In this document: positions 1-12,561 of the stretch, in pieces | Layout of the letters: each line of letters begins with the position of its first letter | Position numbering within the stretch: position 1 is the first letter of the stretch | Assembly (NCBI RefSeq): GCF_011758765.1 | Contig: NZ_JAANOU010000001.1 | Coordinates: 3,410,001 to 3,474,000, forward strand | Reading direction: 5' to 3' | DNA from: Amycolatopsis viridis | GTDB taxonomy: Bacteria; Actinomycetota; Actinomycetes; Mycobacteriales; Pseudonocardiaceae | DNA: 64,000 nucleotides | The notes under the pieces: generated by a model | The model's database searches: none | Seen by the model: the letters and a program-made list of their open reading frames with translations, nothing else | What the model was told of the DNA's origin: nothing | Program-made: the position numbers and the translations under genes

Positions 1-696
1 GCCGGACACCGGGCCGGCCAGGTCGAAGGCCATGTAGCCGGACGCCGCGCACAACGCCCACAGGATCAGCCGCGCCGGGCCGGGCTTGCCGCTCGGGCTG
101 CGGATCTCGGCCCGCATGGCGAACCCGCACGCGATCAGGGCCACCTCGACCACGGCGAACATCGCGGCCCGCTCGTAGACGTTGGAGATCCCGAGCTTGT
201 CCCCGAAGAACCGCCACGAGGTGTCCACCGAGACCAGCAGCGACATGAACGCCACCAGGTAGAAGCCCCGCGAGCCCTCCGGCGACCTCCGGGCGGAGGG
301 TGCGGTCATCTCGGCGGTGTCCGTGCCCTGGCCGGTGGGGGTGTCGGCGTCCTCGCCGGACGGCTCCGCGGCGGCCTCCTCGGCGTCGCGCCGGTCGTCC
401 AGTTCGGCCAGCATCTTCACCGACAGCCGCGGCAGGTCGCCGGTGTCACCCAGCCCGCGCTCCTTCCGCCACCGGGTGACCTGCTCCCCCACAGCGGCGC
501 GTTCCCGCTTGGGGTTGGTGACCACGCCGTAGGTCACCAGGAAGGCCAGCACGTCCGACGTGGACGGCTCGCCCAGGGTTTCGCACGCGTACCGGACCTT
601 CTCGTCCATGGTGTCCAGCATGACCAGGCGGGCGGCGTGGGCCGCGCTGCTGATCACGTCGGTCGAAGCAGCGTGCTGGTCGCTCTCGGTTTCCAT
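1..696 (-). CDS. Conserved actinobacterial membrane protein (3' end outside window)
   Basis: 232 codons are visible from an ATG at 696 and the frame runs off the left edge. Residues 1-140 are soluble and acidic, with a charged linker rich in Asp, Glu and Thr (about 100-130). Three hydrophobic segments follow (about 144-157, 175-194 and 207-226), separated by a conserved-looking stretch VDTSWRFFGDKLGISNVYER. I do not recognise a named family. Similar DTSxRFFG...NVYERAxMF proteins occur, from memory, in actinobacteria, sometimes near integrative or conjugative genes, but nothing else here supports a mobile element. Function unknown. Confidence 0.7.
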   Translation of the reverse strand, partial: METESDQHAASTDVISSAAHAARLVMLDTMDEKVRYACETLGEPSTSDVLAFLVTYGVVTNPKRERAAVGEQVTRWRKERGLGDTGDLPRLSVKMLAELDDRRDAEEAAAEPSGEDADTPTGQGTDTAEMTAPSARRSPEGSRGFYLVAFMSLLVSVDTSWRFFGDKLGISNVYERAAMFAVVEVALIACGFAMRAEIRSPSGKPGPARLILWALCAASGYMAFDLAGPVSG

Positions 697-778
697 GTTC
701 GTCCTTGTGAAGCTCTCGTCGGTGGGGTCGCGAGCATAGCGGGTATGTCGATCAACCGGGTGATCGCCCTTGATCTTG

Positions 779-2242
779 CTACCCGCGGCCCCCCGCCGCC
801 GCCGCGTGCGCCGTGCTCGACGTGGGCAGGGCACGCAGCAGGTCCTCGACCCGCTCCTTGGCGTCGCCGAAGAGCATCGCCGAGTTCTCCCGGAAGAACA
901 GCGGGTTCTGCACGCCCGCGTACCCGGAGGACATGGAGCGCTTGAACACGACGACGTTCTTGGCCTCCCACACCCGCAGCACCGGCATGCCGGCGATGGG
1001 TGAGCCGGGGTCCTCGGCCGCGGCCGGGTTGACGGTGTCGTTGGCCCCGATGACGAGGACGACGTCGGTGCCGGCGAAGTCGTCGTTGATCTCGTCCATC
1101 TCCAGCACGATGTCGTAGGGCACCTTGGCCTCGGCGAGCAGCACGTTCATGTGCCCGGGCAGCCGTCCGGCGACGGGATGGATGCCGAAGCGCACCTCGA
1201 CGCCGCGGTCGCGCAGGCGGCGGGTCAGTTCGGCCACCCCGTGCTGGGCCTGCGCGACGGCCATGCCGTAGCCGGGGGTGATGATCACGCTGCTCGCGTC
1301 GGCGAGCAGTTCCGCGGCACCGTCGACGCCGATCTCCCGGTGCTCGCCGTAGTCCGTGTCGGCCGCCGGGCCCGCCTCGATCCCGAACCCGCCGGCGATC
1401 ACGGACAGGAACGACCGGTTCATCGCCTTGCACATGATGTAGGACAGGTAGGCACCCGAGGAGCCGACGAGCGCGCCGGTGACGATGAGCAGGTTGTTCT
1501 CCAGCAGGAAGCCGCTCGCCGCGGCCGCCCAGCCGGAGTAGCTGTTGAGCATCGACACGACCACCGGCATGTCACCGCCGCCGATCGACGCAACGAGGTG
1601 CCAGCCCAGGGCCAGCGCGACCACGGTGACGGCGATGAGCAGCCACAGCTGCGGCTGGGCGATGAACCACACCGTCAGCGCCACGAACAGGACCAGCGCG
1701 CCGAGGTTGAGGAAGTTCTTGCCGGGCAGCATCAACGGCGCGGACTTCATCCGCGCGGACAGCTTCAGGAACGCGACGATCGAACCGGTGAACGTGACCG
1801 CACCGATGAACACGCCGATGAACACCTCACCGGAGTGGATCCCGCCCAGGCCGAGCGCGTCCAGCGCGTGCGCCTCGGCGCCGCCGGGTTCGGCTTCGAC
1901 CTGGAGGTAGCCGTTCCAGCCGACCAGCACCGCGGCCAGGCCGACGAACGAGTGCAGCAGGGCGATCAGCTCGGGCATGCCGGTCATCTGCACGACGCGG
2001 GCCCGCTGCAGGCCGACCGCCGCGCCGGCCACCATGGCGACCACCAGCAGGATGACGCCGAGGGTGGAGATGTGGCGGTTCGCCGCGAGCGCGACGGTCG
2101 CGGCCAGCGCCACGACCATGCCGGCGATGCCGAACCCGTTGCCGGTCTTCGCGGTCTCGTGCTTGGACAGGCCCGCCAGCGCCAGGATGAACAGCAGCGC
2201 GGCGACCAGGTAGGCCGCCTGCGCGATGGTGTCGAGAGTCAT
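779..2242 (-). CDS. pntB: NAD(P) transhydrogenase subunit beta
   Basis: 487 aa, inner-membrane beta subunit of the proton-translocating transhydrogenase, which passes hydride between NADH and NADP+ using the proton gradient. About nine hydrophobic segments fill the first 300 residues. The C-terminal NADP-binding domain carries [23 protein letters not shown] and [17 protein letters not shown], all typical of PntB. The ATG at 2242 is chosen over an upstream in-frame start because it has an AGGAG box about 7 nt upstream and the family N-terminus begins near MTLDTIAQ. It lies 25 nt after pntA and is clearly co-transcribed. Confidence 0.96.
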   Translation of the reverse strand: MTLDTIAQAAYLVAALLFILALAGLSKHETAKTGNGFGIAGMVVALAATVALAANRHISTLGVILLVVAMVAGAAVGLQRARVVQMTGMPELIALLHSFVGLAAVLVGWNGYLQVEAEPGGAEAHALDALGLGGIHSGEVFIGVFIGAVTFTGSIVAFLKLSARMKSAPLMLPGKNFLNLGALVLFVALTVWFIAQPQLWLLIAVTVVALALGWHLVASIGGGDMPVVVSMLNSYSGWAAAASGFLLENNLLIVTGALVGSSGAYLSYIMCKAMNRSFLSVIAGGFGIEAGPAADTDYGEHREIGVDGAAELLADASSVIITPGYGMAVAQAQHGVAELTRRLRDRGVEVRFGIHPVAGRLPGHMNVLLAEAKVPYDIVLEMDEINDDFAGTDVVLVIGANDTVNPAAAEDPGSPIAGMPVLRVWEAKNVVVFKRSMSSGYAGVQNPLFFRENSAMLFGDAKERVEDLLRALPTSSTAHAAAAGGRG

Positions 2243-2267
2243 GGGTACAGGTCTCCTGGGTCCGGCT

Positions 2268-3794
2268 TCAGCTGCGGGAGAACATGGCGAGCATGCGCCG
2301 GGTGACGGCGAACCCACCGAAGATGTTGATCGAGGCCAGCAGGATCGCCGCGAACGACAACCAGGTCACCACGGCGTTGCTGTGGCCGACCTGCAGGAGC
2401 GCGCCGACCACGATGATCCCGGAGATCGCGTTGGTCACCGACATCAGCGGCGTGTGCAGCGCGTGGTGCACGTGCCCGATCACGTAGTAGCCGATCACCA
2501 CGGCCAGCGCGAACACCGTCAGGTGCCCCTGCAACGCCGGCGGGGACACCGCGACCAGCAGGAACAGCAGCGCACCCGCCACCGCGACCAGCCCGATCCG
2601 GGCCGCGGGCGACAGCTTCTTCGCCGGCTCCGGCTCCGCCTTGGCCGCGGCCGGGGCGGCCTTCGCGGGCGCCGCGGACACCTGCGCCGGGGGCGGCGGC
2701 CACAACACCTCACCCTCCCGCACCACCGTCATCGACCGGATCACGATGTCGTCCAGGTCGAACACCGGTGTGCCGTCCTTGCCCGGTGTCACCAGCTTCA
2801 TCAGGTTGACCAGGTTCGTGCCGTAGAGCTGCGAGGACTGCGCCGGCAGCCGCCCGGGCAGGTCGGTGTAGCCGAGGATGGTCACCCCGTTGTCCGTGGT
2901 GACGGCCTTGCCGGGCACGGTGCCTTCGACGTTGCCGCCGTTGGCCGCGGCCATGTCCACGATGACGCTGCCGGGCCGCATCGAAGCGACCATCTCCGCG
3001 GTGATGATCCGCGGCGCCGGTTTCCCGGGGATCAGGGCGGTGGTGATGATGATGTCGACGTCACGGGACTGCTCCTCGTAGAGCTGCCGCTCGCGCACCT
3101 TGTAGTCGTCGCTCATCTCCTTGGCGTAGCCGGTGGTGGAGACCTCCACGTCCGGCGCCTCGATGGACAGGTACTCCCCGCCGAGCGAGGCCACCTGGTC
3201 GGCCACCTCCGGGCGCGGGTCGGTCGCCCGCACCACCGCACCCAGGCTCCCGGCCGCCCCGATCGCCGCCAGCCCGGCCACCCCGGCGCCGACGACGAGG
3301 ACCTTCGCCGGTGGCACCTTGCCGGCCGCGGTCACCTGGCCGGTGAAGAACCGGCCGAAGGTGTGCGCCGCCTCCACCACGGCCCGGTACCCGGCGATGT
3401 TCGCCATCGACGACAACACGTCCAGCGACTGCGCCCGGGAGATGCGCGGCACCGCGTCCATCGCCAGCGCCGTGATCGGCCGCTTCCCGAGGTCGGCCAC
3501 CAGATCCGGCTTGAGCGCCGGGCTCAGCAGGCTGATCAGCGTCGCGCTGGGCTTCAGCGCGTCCAGCTGCTCCACGGCCGGCGCGTTCACCCCCAGCACG
3601 ATGTCGGCTCGCACCGCGTCCCCGATGGACGCGCCGGCCTCGGCATACGCCTCGTCGGTGAAACTCGCCGCCGCACCGGCACCGGGTTCCACGACCACCT
3701 CGTACCCCAGCTTCAGCAGCTGGGCCACCGTGGTGGGGGTCGCGGCCACCCGGGTCTCGCCCGGAGCGGTCTCCTTCAGCACTCCGACCAGCAT
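2268..3794 (-). CDS. pntA: NAD(P) transhydrogenase subunit alpha
   Basis: 508 aa, close to the 510 aa E. coli PntA, so this is the single-chain form and not a split alpha-1/alpha-2. The NAD-binding domain I spans roughly 1-375, with the glycine-rich GAGVAGL at 169-175. An Ala/Pro/Lys linker (about 375-405) leads to four membrane segments at the C-terminus. It forms the NADH-oxidising half of the complex with the downstream pntB. GAGGTG lies just upstream of the ATG. A 14-bp palindrome sits 42 bp upstream of the start and could be an operator. Confidence 0.96.
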   Translation of the reverse strand: MLVGVLKETAPGETRVAATPTTVAQLLKLGYEVVVEPGAGAAASFTDEAYAEAGASIGDAVRADIVLGVNAPAVEQLDALKPSATLISLLSPALKPDLVADLGKRPITALAMDAVPRISRAQSLDVLSSMANIAGYRAVVEAAHTFGRFFTGQVTAAGKVPPAKVLVVGAGVAGLAAIGAAGSLGAVVRATDPRPEVADQVASLGGEYLSIEAPDVEVSTTGYAKEMSDDYKVRERQLYEEQSRDVDIIITTALIPGKPAPRIITAEMVASMRPGSVIVDMAAANGGNVEGTVPGKAVTTDNGVTILGYTDLPGRLPAQSSQLYGTNLVNLMKLVTPGKDGTPVFDLDDIVIRSMTVVREGEVLWPPPPAQVSAAPAKAAPAAAKAEPEPAKKLSPAARIGLVAVAGALLFLLVAVSPPALQGHLTVFALAVVIGYYVIGHVHHALHTPLMSVTNAISGIIVVGALLQVGHSNAVVTWLSFAAILLASINIFGGFAVTRRMLAMFSRS

Positions 3795-3835
3795 TGGTCA
3801 CCTCGTCCACGCTCGAACGACGAACGCCGGGTGTC

Positions 3836-3849
3836 GTACGTCGACGTAC
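3836..3849. promoter_or_regulatory. Palindrome upstream of pntA
   Basis: GTACGTCGACGTAC is a perfect 14-bp palindrome, 42 bp before the pntA start codon, in the only region that could hold the pntAB promoter. It may be an operator for an unidentified dimeric regulator; no regulator gene is adjacent. Confidence 0.35.
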
Positions 3850-4229
3850 TCCGCGGCGCTTTCCCGTGGCCGATCCCGGTCGGAAAGCGCGGCGATCACA
3901 TTGGCAGCTTTTCTAGCACGATGACCCGATTCTGCCGATGACACCAGCCACATACCGGCCCGCACCTCAGCAGCTCACGGACCACTACCGGCGAGTAAGG
4001 GGCCGCCCGGGACCAGCACTGGCCCCCGGCGGAAACCAACCTTCAGCCCCTGATGCTCCCCATCATTACCTATCCGACCTTATTCGCGGATTTTTCAGGT
4101 GCTTATCCCGACCTGAGGAGGCAACGAGGATGATCTACGACACTTTTGACGTACGACCACCTTGTCGGTCTCGATGCGTGGAACGACAACCCGTGCGCAC
4201 GCCGCGATCGTCAGGCGCGCACGGCGCCG
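3850..4229. other. Non-coding stretch between pntA and the NlpC/P60 gene
   Basis: About 380 bases holding the 5' region of pntAB on the minus strand. Around 4050-4150 it is clearly more AT-rich than its surroundings. A good GGAGG box precedes an ATG at 4130 on the plus strand that opens a 47-codon frame, reported separately. No RNA gene or repeat was recognised. Confidence 0.5.
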
Positions 4230-4273
4230 GCTACCCGACCAGACGTGTCGCGAACGGCAGGATGTCGCCGTAG
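4130..4273 (+). CDS. Possible small ORF antisense to the NlpC/P60 gene end
   Basis: 47 codons from ATG 4130, preceded by CTGAGGAGGCAACGAGG, an unusually good ribosome binding site for this window. The product (MIYDTFDVRPPCRSRCVERQ...) is Arg/Pro-rich with two Cys and no recognisable domain. Its last 43 bases overlap the 3' end of the convergent peptidoglycan hydrolase. The good Shine-Dalgarno and the local AT-rich upstream sequence are the only support. It could equally be chance. Confidence 0.25.
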   Translation: MIYDTFDVRPPCRSRCVERQPVRTPRSSGAHGAGYPTRRVANGRMSP

Positions 4274-5580
4274 CGCACCGGGGCGACCCGGACGGTGAGA
4301 CCGGACTGCGGAGCCTCGATCATCATGCCGTTGCCGAGGTACAGCGCGACGTGGTGGATGCCGCTGCGGCCCCAGAACAGCATGTCCCCGCGCCGCATCT
4401 GGGCCAGCGGCACCCGCCTGCCTGCGGTGTACTGGTAGCCGCTGTAGTGCGGAAGCGAGGCGACCCCGGCGAAGGCGTAGATCATCAGGCCGGAACAGTC
4501 GAACCCGATCTTGCGGTAATCCCCGTAGGCGTCGGCGACACCGCCGTCCCGGATGCCGCGCGTGGGGCCGGCGGTGTTGCCGCCGCCCCACGCGTACGGC
4601 AGGCCGAGCTGCGACATCGCCCGCGCGATCACCCGCTCGACGGTCTGGGCGGCCGAACCGGAGGAAGCCGGCGGCGGAGCGGGCCGGCCACCACCGCCGC
4701 CGCCCGCCGGCGGAGCCGATGCGGCAGCCGCGGCCAGCGCCGCCTGCCGCGCCTGCTCCTCGTCCTCGCGCTGCTTCTGCGCGAGCCAGTCCTCGTAACG
4801 CTGGCGCTGCCCCTGCAGCCCGTTGACCCGCTGCTGCGCCTGGAACAGCTGTTGCTCGACCGTGGTCTTCTGCGACTCCAGCTGGGTGGTCTGCGCGGCC
4901 TGGGCCTGCTGGGCCTGGACCGCCGCGGTCTGGGCGCCGTCCGCGGTCTGCTTCGCCCGCGCCGCCTGCTCCTGCGCCTGCTGGGCGAGCTGCAGCGCCT
5001 GACGGGCCGCGGCGTCCTTGTTGGACTTGTCGGTCTGGGCCTGCTGCATCATCTCCAGCGCGTTGAGCTGGCTGCCGCTCACCGACTCCAGCAGCTGGGC
5101 GCGGGCCAGCAGGTCCTTCGGGCTGCTGGCACCCAGGTAGGCCGAGATGGAGCCCATGGTGCTGCCCTGCTGGTAACTGCTGGAGATGAACGCGTCGAGG
5201 TTGGCGCGGGCGGTGTCGATCTGCGCCTGGGCCGCGTCGGCCTCGCGCTTGGCCGCGTCCGCGTCGCGCTGCGCGGCGTCGGCCGCGTCCTGCGCGGTCT
5301 GCAGGTCGACCAGCGCCTTGTTGGCCTCTTCCATGCGCAGCTCGACCGTGCTCTGCAACTGGTCCAGCCGCGACTCCGCCTCGGCGAGCTGGTTGGTCAG
5401 CTGGCCGACCTCCCCGGCCTTGGTGTTCGCATCGCGCTGGCTCGCGTCGATCTCGGAATCGCTCGGATTGGGCGGGGGCGGCGGCACGGCGGCGGCCGGG
5501 CCGGCCGCCACCGACACGACCACGAGCGCCAGTGCGCCGATCCCCAGCCAGCGGCGCACTCCCCGGCCCCGGTCACTCAC
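4231..5580 (-). CDS. Secreted NlpC/P60 peptidoglycan endopeptidase, RipA-like
   Basis: 449 aa. The N-terminal signal peptide (Arg-rich start, hydrophobic 12-30, AAA-type cleavage near 32) is followed by a long Ala/Gln/Asp coiled coil (about 45-285), a Gly/Pro linker (about 288-315) and a C-terminal NlpC/P60 domain. The catalytic triad reads Cys362 (FDCSGL), His410 (GIHHVALYLGNG) and Glu422 (IEAP), with the spacing known for mycobacterial RipA. It should cleave D-Glu-mDAP bonds in the peptide stems during septum splitting. The coiled coil probably keeps the catalytic domain inactive until processed or bound. It is monocistronic. Confidence 0.93.
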   Translation of the reverse strand: MSDRGRGVRRWLGIGALALVVVSVAAGPAAAVPPPPPNPSDSEIDASQRDANTKAGEVGQLTNQLAEAESRLDQLQSTVELRMEEANKALVDLQTAQDAADAAQRDADAAKREADAAQAQIDTARANLDAFISSSYQQGSTMGSISAYLGASSPKDLLARAQLLESVSGSQLNALEMMQQAQTDKSNKDAAARQALQLAQQAQEQAARAKQTADGAQTAAVQAQQAQAAQTTQLESQKTTVEQQLFQAQQRVNGLQGQRQRYEDWLAQKQREDEEQARQAALAAAAASAPPAGGGGGGRPAPPPASSGSAAQTVERVIARAMSQLGLPYAWGGGNTAGPTRGIRDGGVADAYGDYRKIGFDCSGLMIYAFAGVASLPHYSGYQYTAGRRVPLAQMRRGDMLFWGRSGIHHVALYLGNGMMIEAPQSGLTVRVAPVRYGDILPFATRLVG

Positions 5581-5726
5581 GCCCTCGACTCCCTCCAGGC
5601 ACAGATCCCCACTGCACCGCAGACTGTGCCACCTGAGTCACTGCCAGACCAGGTGTCACACGCTGCACGCGTGCAACATTCACCCCAACCGGGGATCCTT
5701 CGGCCGTTTTCGCGCGTCACAGGGTC

Positions 5727-6167
5727 ATGCACGGATCACGGACCGGCCCCGCGGCCGCCTCGCTGGGGCTCGCCCTCGTGGTGACGGGCACCTTCCTGCC
5801 CTGGTTCCGGTCCGGGTCGGTGAGCCGGAGCAGCTACGCGGCGGCCGGCCTGGCCGACCGGCTGGCGCTGCTCGACCACCCGCTCGCCGGTCCCGCGCTG
5901 CGCGCGTGGGTGGCGGTTCCGGCGGCGGCGGCGGTGTGCCTGGTGCTGTTCGTCTGTGGCGTGGCACGCACCGCCGCAACGGTGGCGGCACTTCTGGCGA
6001 TCACCGGGGGAACCATCGCGCTGCTCGCCACCGTCCAATCGGGCGGAACCGCGAGCGTGGTCTCGGTGTCCCTGAGCGGCCCGCTGACCACGCTGGGCGG
6101 ATCCGCCCTGGCGCTGGCCGGCGCGCTCGGCACCTTCATCACGGCGAGAGCAGGTAGGACACGGTGA
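5727..6167 (+). CDS. Small integral membrane protein
   Basis: 146 aa with four predicted membrane segments (about 9-25, 53-76, 80-97 and 115-137) linked by short loops. The order and the FLPWFRSG motif after segment 1 resemble small actinobacterial membrane proteins of unknown function. It overlaps the next gene by four bases (GTGA), so the two are translationally coupled and probably act together at the membrane. The ATG at 5727 has no strong ribosome binding site; no better start is in frame. Confidence 0.75.
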   Translation: MHGSRTGPAAASLGLALVVTGTFLPWFRSGSVSRSSYAAAGLADRLALLDHPLAGPALRAWVAVPAAAAVCLVLFVCGVARTAATVAALLAITGGTIALLATVQSGGTASVVSVSLSGPLTTLGGSALALAGALGTFITARAGRTR

Positions 6168-7585
6168 GCACGCCTCCCCACGACGGCCAGTGGCCGTCCC
6201 CGCAGCACAACCAGTACCCCCAGCAGCCCCCGAACCCGCAGCAGCCGTACCCGCAGCAGCCGTACCCCCAGCAGGAGTACCCGCAGGCTGGTCACGGGCA
6301 GCCGTGGGGGCAGCAGCCATGGGGGCAGCCGCCGGCGCAGCCGTTCCAGCTGCTGCCGCCCCAGCAGCCACCGCCGCGGAGCCGCCGCGGGCTGGTCATC
6401 GGCCTGGTGGTCGCGCTGGTCGTGCTGCTGGGCGGCGGCGGGACCTGGTTCGCGCTGTCGCAGCGGGACTCGATCGCCTCCGGTGCGGCCACCCCGACCG
6501 AGGCGGCGCGGAACCTGGCGACCGCGCTGAGCGGCAGCGACGTGGTCGGCATGATCGGCGCGCTCGCGCCGGCCGAGGCGAAGCTGCTGACCGAGCCCGT
6601 CGGCCAGGCGACCGGCGAGCTGAAGCGGCTCGGCATCCTCAAGCCGGACGCCGATCCGCGGGCCCTGACGGGCCTCCAGGTCAAGGCCGAGAACCTGACC
6701 TTCGACGAGACGGGCGCCGAGCAGGTCAACGACCACCTGACGATCACCAAGCTCACCGGCGGCACGCTCACCGTCACTGCGGACCCGGCGCGGCTGCCGC
6801 TGTCGGATCAGCTGATGGACCAGATGCCTGCCGGGCAGGGCCCGCAGACCAACACGATCGACATCGCCCGGCAGGTCCGCCGGTCCGGTGAGCCGGTGCG
6901 GATCGCCACCGTGAAGGTCGACGGCGAGTGGTACCCCAGCCTGCTCTACACCGTCGCCGACTACGCGCTGCGCGAAGCGCACGAGCCCTGGCCGTCCACC
7001 TCGATCCCGGCGCGGGGCGCGTCCAGCGCGAACGAGGCCGTCGAGCAGCTGCTCCAGGCCGCACTGGACGCCGACGTCACGCGGGTCATCGAGCTGCTGC
7101 CGCCGGACGAGATGGCCGTGCTGCACGACGCCGGCCCCGCGATCGTCGCCGCCGCGCGCGAGGACGCCGAGCCCAGCGGGGCGAAGGTGCTCGACCTGAC
7201 CACCGAGACCTCTCCGGTGCCGGGCGGTACCCGTGCCACCGTGACCCGCGTGCGGCTGCAAGGCCCGGACGGTGACACCTACACCCTGACGAAGAAGGGC
7301 GACTGCTACGAGGCCACCGGCGAGGGCCGTACCGAGGAGCTGTGCGCCGACTACCTCGCGGACAACATCGAGCACGAGATCGGCTCCTCGGTGCCCGCCG
7401 AGGTCACCGCGGTGCTGCGCCACCTGTCCAGCGGTGTTCTCAGCCAGGGCCTGGGCATCGTCACCACCGAGATCGCCGGCCAGCACTACGTCAGCCCGCT
7501 GCGCACGTACACGGAGCTGGGCCTGACCGTGCTGCGCAGCCTGCAGCCGGAGGACATCACCGCGCTGCTGCACCTGGCCGGGTAG
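6164..7585 (+). CDS. Membrane-anchored protein with Pro/Gln-rich cytoplasmic tail
   Basis: 473 aa from a GTG that overlaps the previous stop. Residues 1-68 are a low-complexity Pro/Gln/Tyr tail with repeated PQQPYPQQ units; 75-94 is one membrane segment; the remainder is an extracytoplasmic region of two apparently similar halves (about 105-270 and 285-455), each with an AxxAVxxLLxxALxxD-like helix start. The pattern resembles actinobacterial proteins whose disordered tail precedes a single transmembrane helix and an external domain. No catalytic motif was found. The function is unknown, probably cell-envelope related. Confidence 0.8.
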   Translation: MSTPPHDGQWPSPQHNQYPQQPPNPQQPYPQQPYPQQEYPQAGHGQPWGQQPWGQPPAQPFQLLPPQQPPPRSRRGLVIGLVVALVVLLGGGGTWFALSQRDSIASGAATPTEAARNLATALSGSDVVGMIGALAPAEAKLLTEPVGQATGELKRLGILKPDADPRALTGLQVKAENLTFDETGAEQVNDHLTITKLTGGTLTVTADPARLPLSDQLMDQMPAGQGPQTNTIDIARQVRRSGEPVRIATVKVDGEWYPSLLYTVADYALREAHEPWPSTSIPARGASSANEAVEQLLQAALDADVTRVIELLPPDEMAVLHDAGPAIVAAAREDAEPSGAKVLDLTTETSPVPGGTRATVTRVRLQGPDGDTYTLTKKGDCYEATGEGRTEELCADYLADNIEHEIGSSVPAEVTAVLRHLSSGVLSQGLGIVTTEIAGQHYVSPLRTYTELGLTVLRSLQPEDITALLHLAG

Positions 7586-10597
<3,012 letters not shown>

Positions 10598-10611
10598 CGG
10601 TTTCTCCCCGA

Positions 10612-10644
10612 GAAGCGCCCGCGAGCCCCGCTCGCGGGCGCTTC
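10612..10644 (+). terminator. acn terminator
   Basis: A perfect 14-bp stem (GAAGCGCCCGCGAG / CTCGCGGGCGCTTC) with a 5-nt loop starts 14 nt after the acn stop. It is followed by TTCGTG and not by a real T-tract, as is common at this GC content. Confidence 0.85.
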
Positions 10645-10971
10645 TTCGTGTCCAGGCCCGCCTCCCGTTCGCGACTCCCCTGGAGGAGGGTTGCGGCCGA
10701 CGGCGAAACCGACCCCGCCATCCGGGCGCACCACCGGGCCTTCGGGGACGGGCTCTTCTGCGATTCCACGCTGGACTTCGCCGCTCACGGGGATCCCGGC
10801 AAGTCCGTGCACGGCGCCGCGCCGTATAGGTCGTTATACGTCAGTCGCGCGATGACGGGCTCCAGGCACCGCAGCAGCGCGCCGACTCTGCGTCGTCACC
10901 ACCGCGGTCGTCCAGCCTCCGCCGCGGCGGCGACACGCCTCGCCCGCACGGGGCCCAGCCGGCGTGCGGCG
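10645..10971. other. Non-coding stretch between convergent acn and the ECF sigma gene
   Basis: About 330 bases with no credible gene. The only structure seen is CGTATA-N6-TATACG at 10823-10840, an inverted repeat in a short AT-rich island; it has no neighbouring start codon to control. Confidence 0.5.
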
Positions 10972-12207
10972 CTACCGCAACTGGTCGCGGCGGCGCGTGA
11001 GGTAGGCGGTCTCGGCGGTGTTGCCGGCCAGCTCGATGGCCTTGTCATAGGCCGCGCGGGACTCCTGGCCGCGGCCGAGCCTGCGCAGCAGGTCGGCGCG
11101 CGTGGCGTGGAAGGCGTGGTAGCCGGCCAGCTTCGGTTCGAGGCGGTCGACGGCGGCGAGCGCCACCTCCGCGCCGTCGAGTTCGGCGACCGCAACGGCC
11201 CGGTTGAGGGCGATGATCGGCGAGGGGTCGAGGCGGACGAGCTGGTCGTAGAGGGCGAGGATCTGCGACCAGTCGGTGTCGCGGGCGTCGCGGGCGGAGG
11301 TGTGCACGGCGTTGATCGCGGCCAGGATCTGGTAGCGGCCCGGCGCCACCCCGGCTGCGGCAGCGGCGAGGCGCTCGCGCACCAGCCGGTGACCCTCGGC
11401 GACGAGTTCCGCGTCCCAGGCCCCGCGGTCCTGCTCCTGGAGGGGGACCAGCTCGCCGCCCGCCGTCACCCGGGCCGGGCGGCGCGCCTCGATGAGCAGC
11501 ATCAGCGCCAGCAGCCCGGCCACCTCGCCGTCGTCCGGTAGGAGGGCGCGGATCAGGCGGGCGAGGCGGATCGCCTCGGCGGTCAGGTCGTCGCGGACCG
11601 GATCGGCGCCGGACCCGCTGGCCAGGTAGCCCTCGTTGAACACCAGGAACAGCACCGCGAGCACACCGGACACGCGTGCCGGGAGATCCTCCGCCGACGG
11701 CACGCGGTACGGGATGCGGGCGGCCTTGATCTTGGCCTTCGCGCGGGTGATCCGCCGCTCCATGGCGGTCTCGGCCACCAGGAACGCGCGGGCGATCTCG
11801 CGCACGGTCAGACCACCGACCATGCGCAGCGTCAGCGCCACCCGGGCCTCCACCGCCAGCGCGGGGTGGCAGCAGGTGAAGATCAGCCGGAGCCGGTCGT
11901 CGTCGATCACGGCGAGGGTCCCGGGTGGTTCGTCGTCGTGCACCATCCGGGCCTCCTTCTGCTTGTCGTCGCGTTTGTTCTCGCGCCGGATGCGATCGAT
12001 CGCCTTGCGGGTGGCGGTGGTGGTCAGCCAGGCGCCGGGGTTGGGCGGCACCCCGTCGGCGGGCCACCGCTCGACCGCGGTCGCGAACGCCTCGGCGGCG
12101 GCCTCCTCGGCGAGGTCGAGGTCGCCGAAATGGCGGGTCAGGGCGGCCACCACCCGGGCCCACTCCTCGCGGTGGGCCCGGGTGACCGCCTCGCGCGCGT
12201 CCATCAC
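10972..12207 (-). CDS. ECF42-type RNA polymerase sigma factor
   Basis: 411 aa. Sigma region 2 (about 1-75, with DLAEEAAAEAFATAVERWP) and region 4 (about 110-165, LRMVGGLTVREIARAFLVAETAMERRITRAKAKI) are followed by a roughly 240-residue helical, TPR-like C-terminal extension. This architecture and the preceding YCII/DGPF gene are the hallmarks of group ECF42, which has no anti-sigma factor and is thought to be regulated through its C-terminal domain. It starts at GTG 12207 or ATG 12204, overlapping the YCII stop. It is the last gene of a three-gene operon. Confidence 0.9.
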   Translation of the reverse strand: MMDAREAVTRAHREEWARVVAALTRHFGDLDLAEEAAAEAFATAVERWPADGVPPNPGAWLTTTATRKAIDRIRRENKRDDKQKEARMVHDDEPPGTLAVIDDDRLRLIFTCCHPALAVEARVALTLRMVGGLTVREIARAFLVAETAMERRITRAKAKIKAARIPYRVPSAEDLPARVSGVLAVLFLVFNEGYLASGSGADPVRDDLTAEAIRLARLIRALLPDDGEVAGLLALMLLIEARRPARVTAGGELVPLQEQDRGAWDAELVAEGHRLVRERLAAAAAGVAPGRYQILAAINAVHTSARDARDTDWSQILALYDQLVRLDPSPIIALNRAVAVAELDGAEVALAAVDRLEPKLAGYHAFHATRADLLRRLGRGQESRAAYDKAIELAGNTAETAYLTRRRDQLR

Positions 12208-12527
12208 CGGAACGGCCGCACCTCGATCTTGCGGTCGCAGACCTTCGAGGCCTCGGTGGCGAGCTTGAGCGCGACGTCCAGATCGGGGACCTCCCAGACC
12301 CAGACCCCGGCAAGGTACTCCTTCGACTCGACGAAGGGCCCGTCGCTGAACACCGCCTGCTCGCCCCGGTTGTCGACGACCGTGGCCGACTCGGTGTCCG
12401 CGAGGCCGCCCGCGAAGACCCAGTAGCCCTCGGCGATCAGGCGTTCGTTGAACGCGCTGATGGCCGGCTGCCGGTCCGTCCGGCCGGGGTTGTCCTTGTC
12501 GTCGATGACGGAAACCAGGTACTGCAT
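12204..12527 (-). CDS. YCII-related (DGPF domain) protein
   Basis: 107 aa, a single YCII/DGPF fold. It has the core motif FSDGPFVESKEYLAGVWVWEV that names the DGPF family, and the typical end ASKVCDRKIEVRPFR. Such proteins are nearly always encoded next to ECF42 sigma factors, as here (4-bp overlap), and are suspected targets or partners of the sigma factor; their biochemical role is unknown. A GGAGGAG box lies about 13 nt before the ATG. It sits 34 nt downstream of the reductase-like gene. Confidence 0.9.
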   Translation of the reverse strand: MQYLVSVIDDKDNPGRTDRQPAISAFNERLIAEGYWVFAGGLADTESATVVDNRGEQAVFSDGPFVESKEYLAGVWVWEVPDLDVALKLATEASKVCDRKIEVRPFR

Positions 12528-12561
12528 CTGCAGATCAACTCCTCCAGTGGGCCGGGATTTT

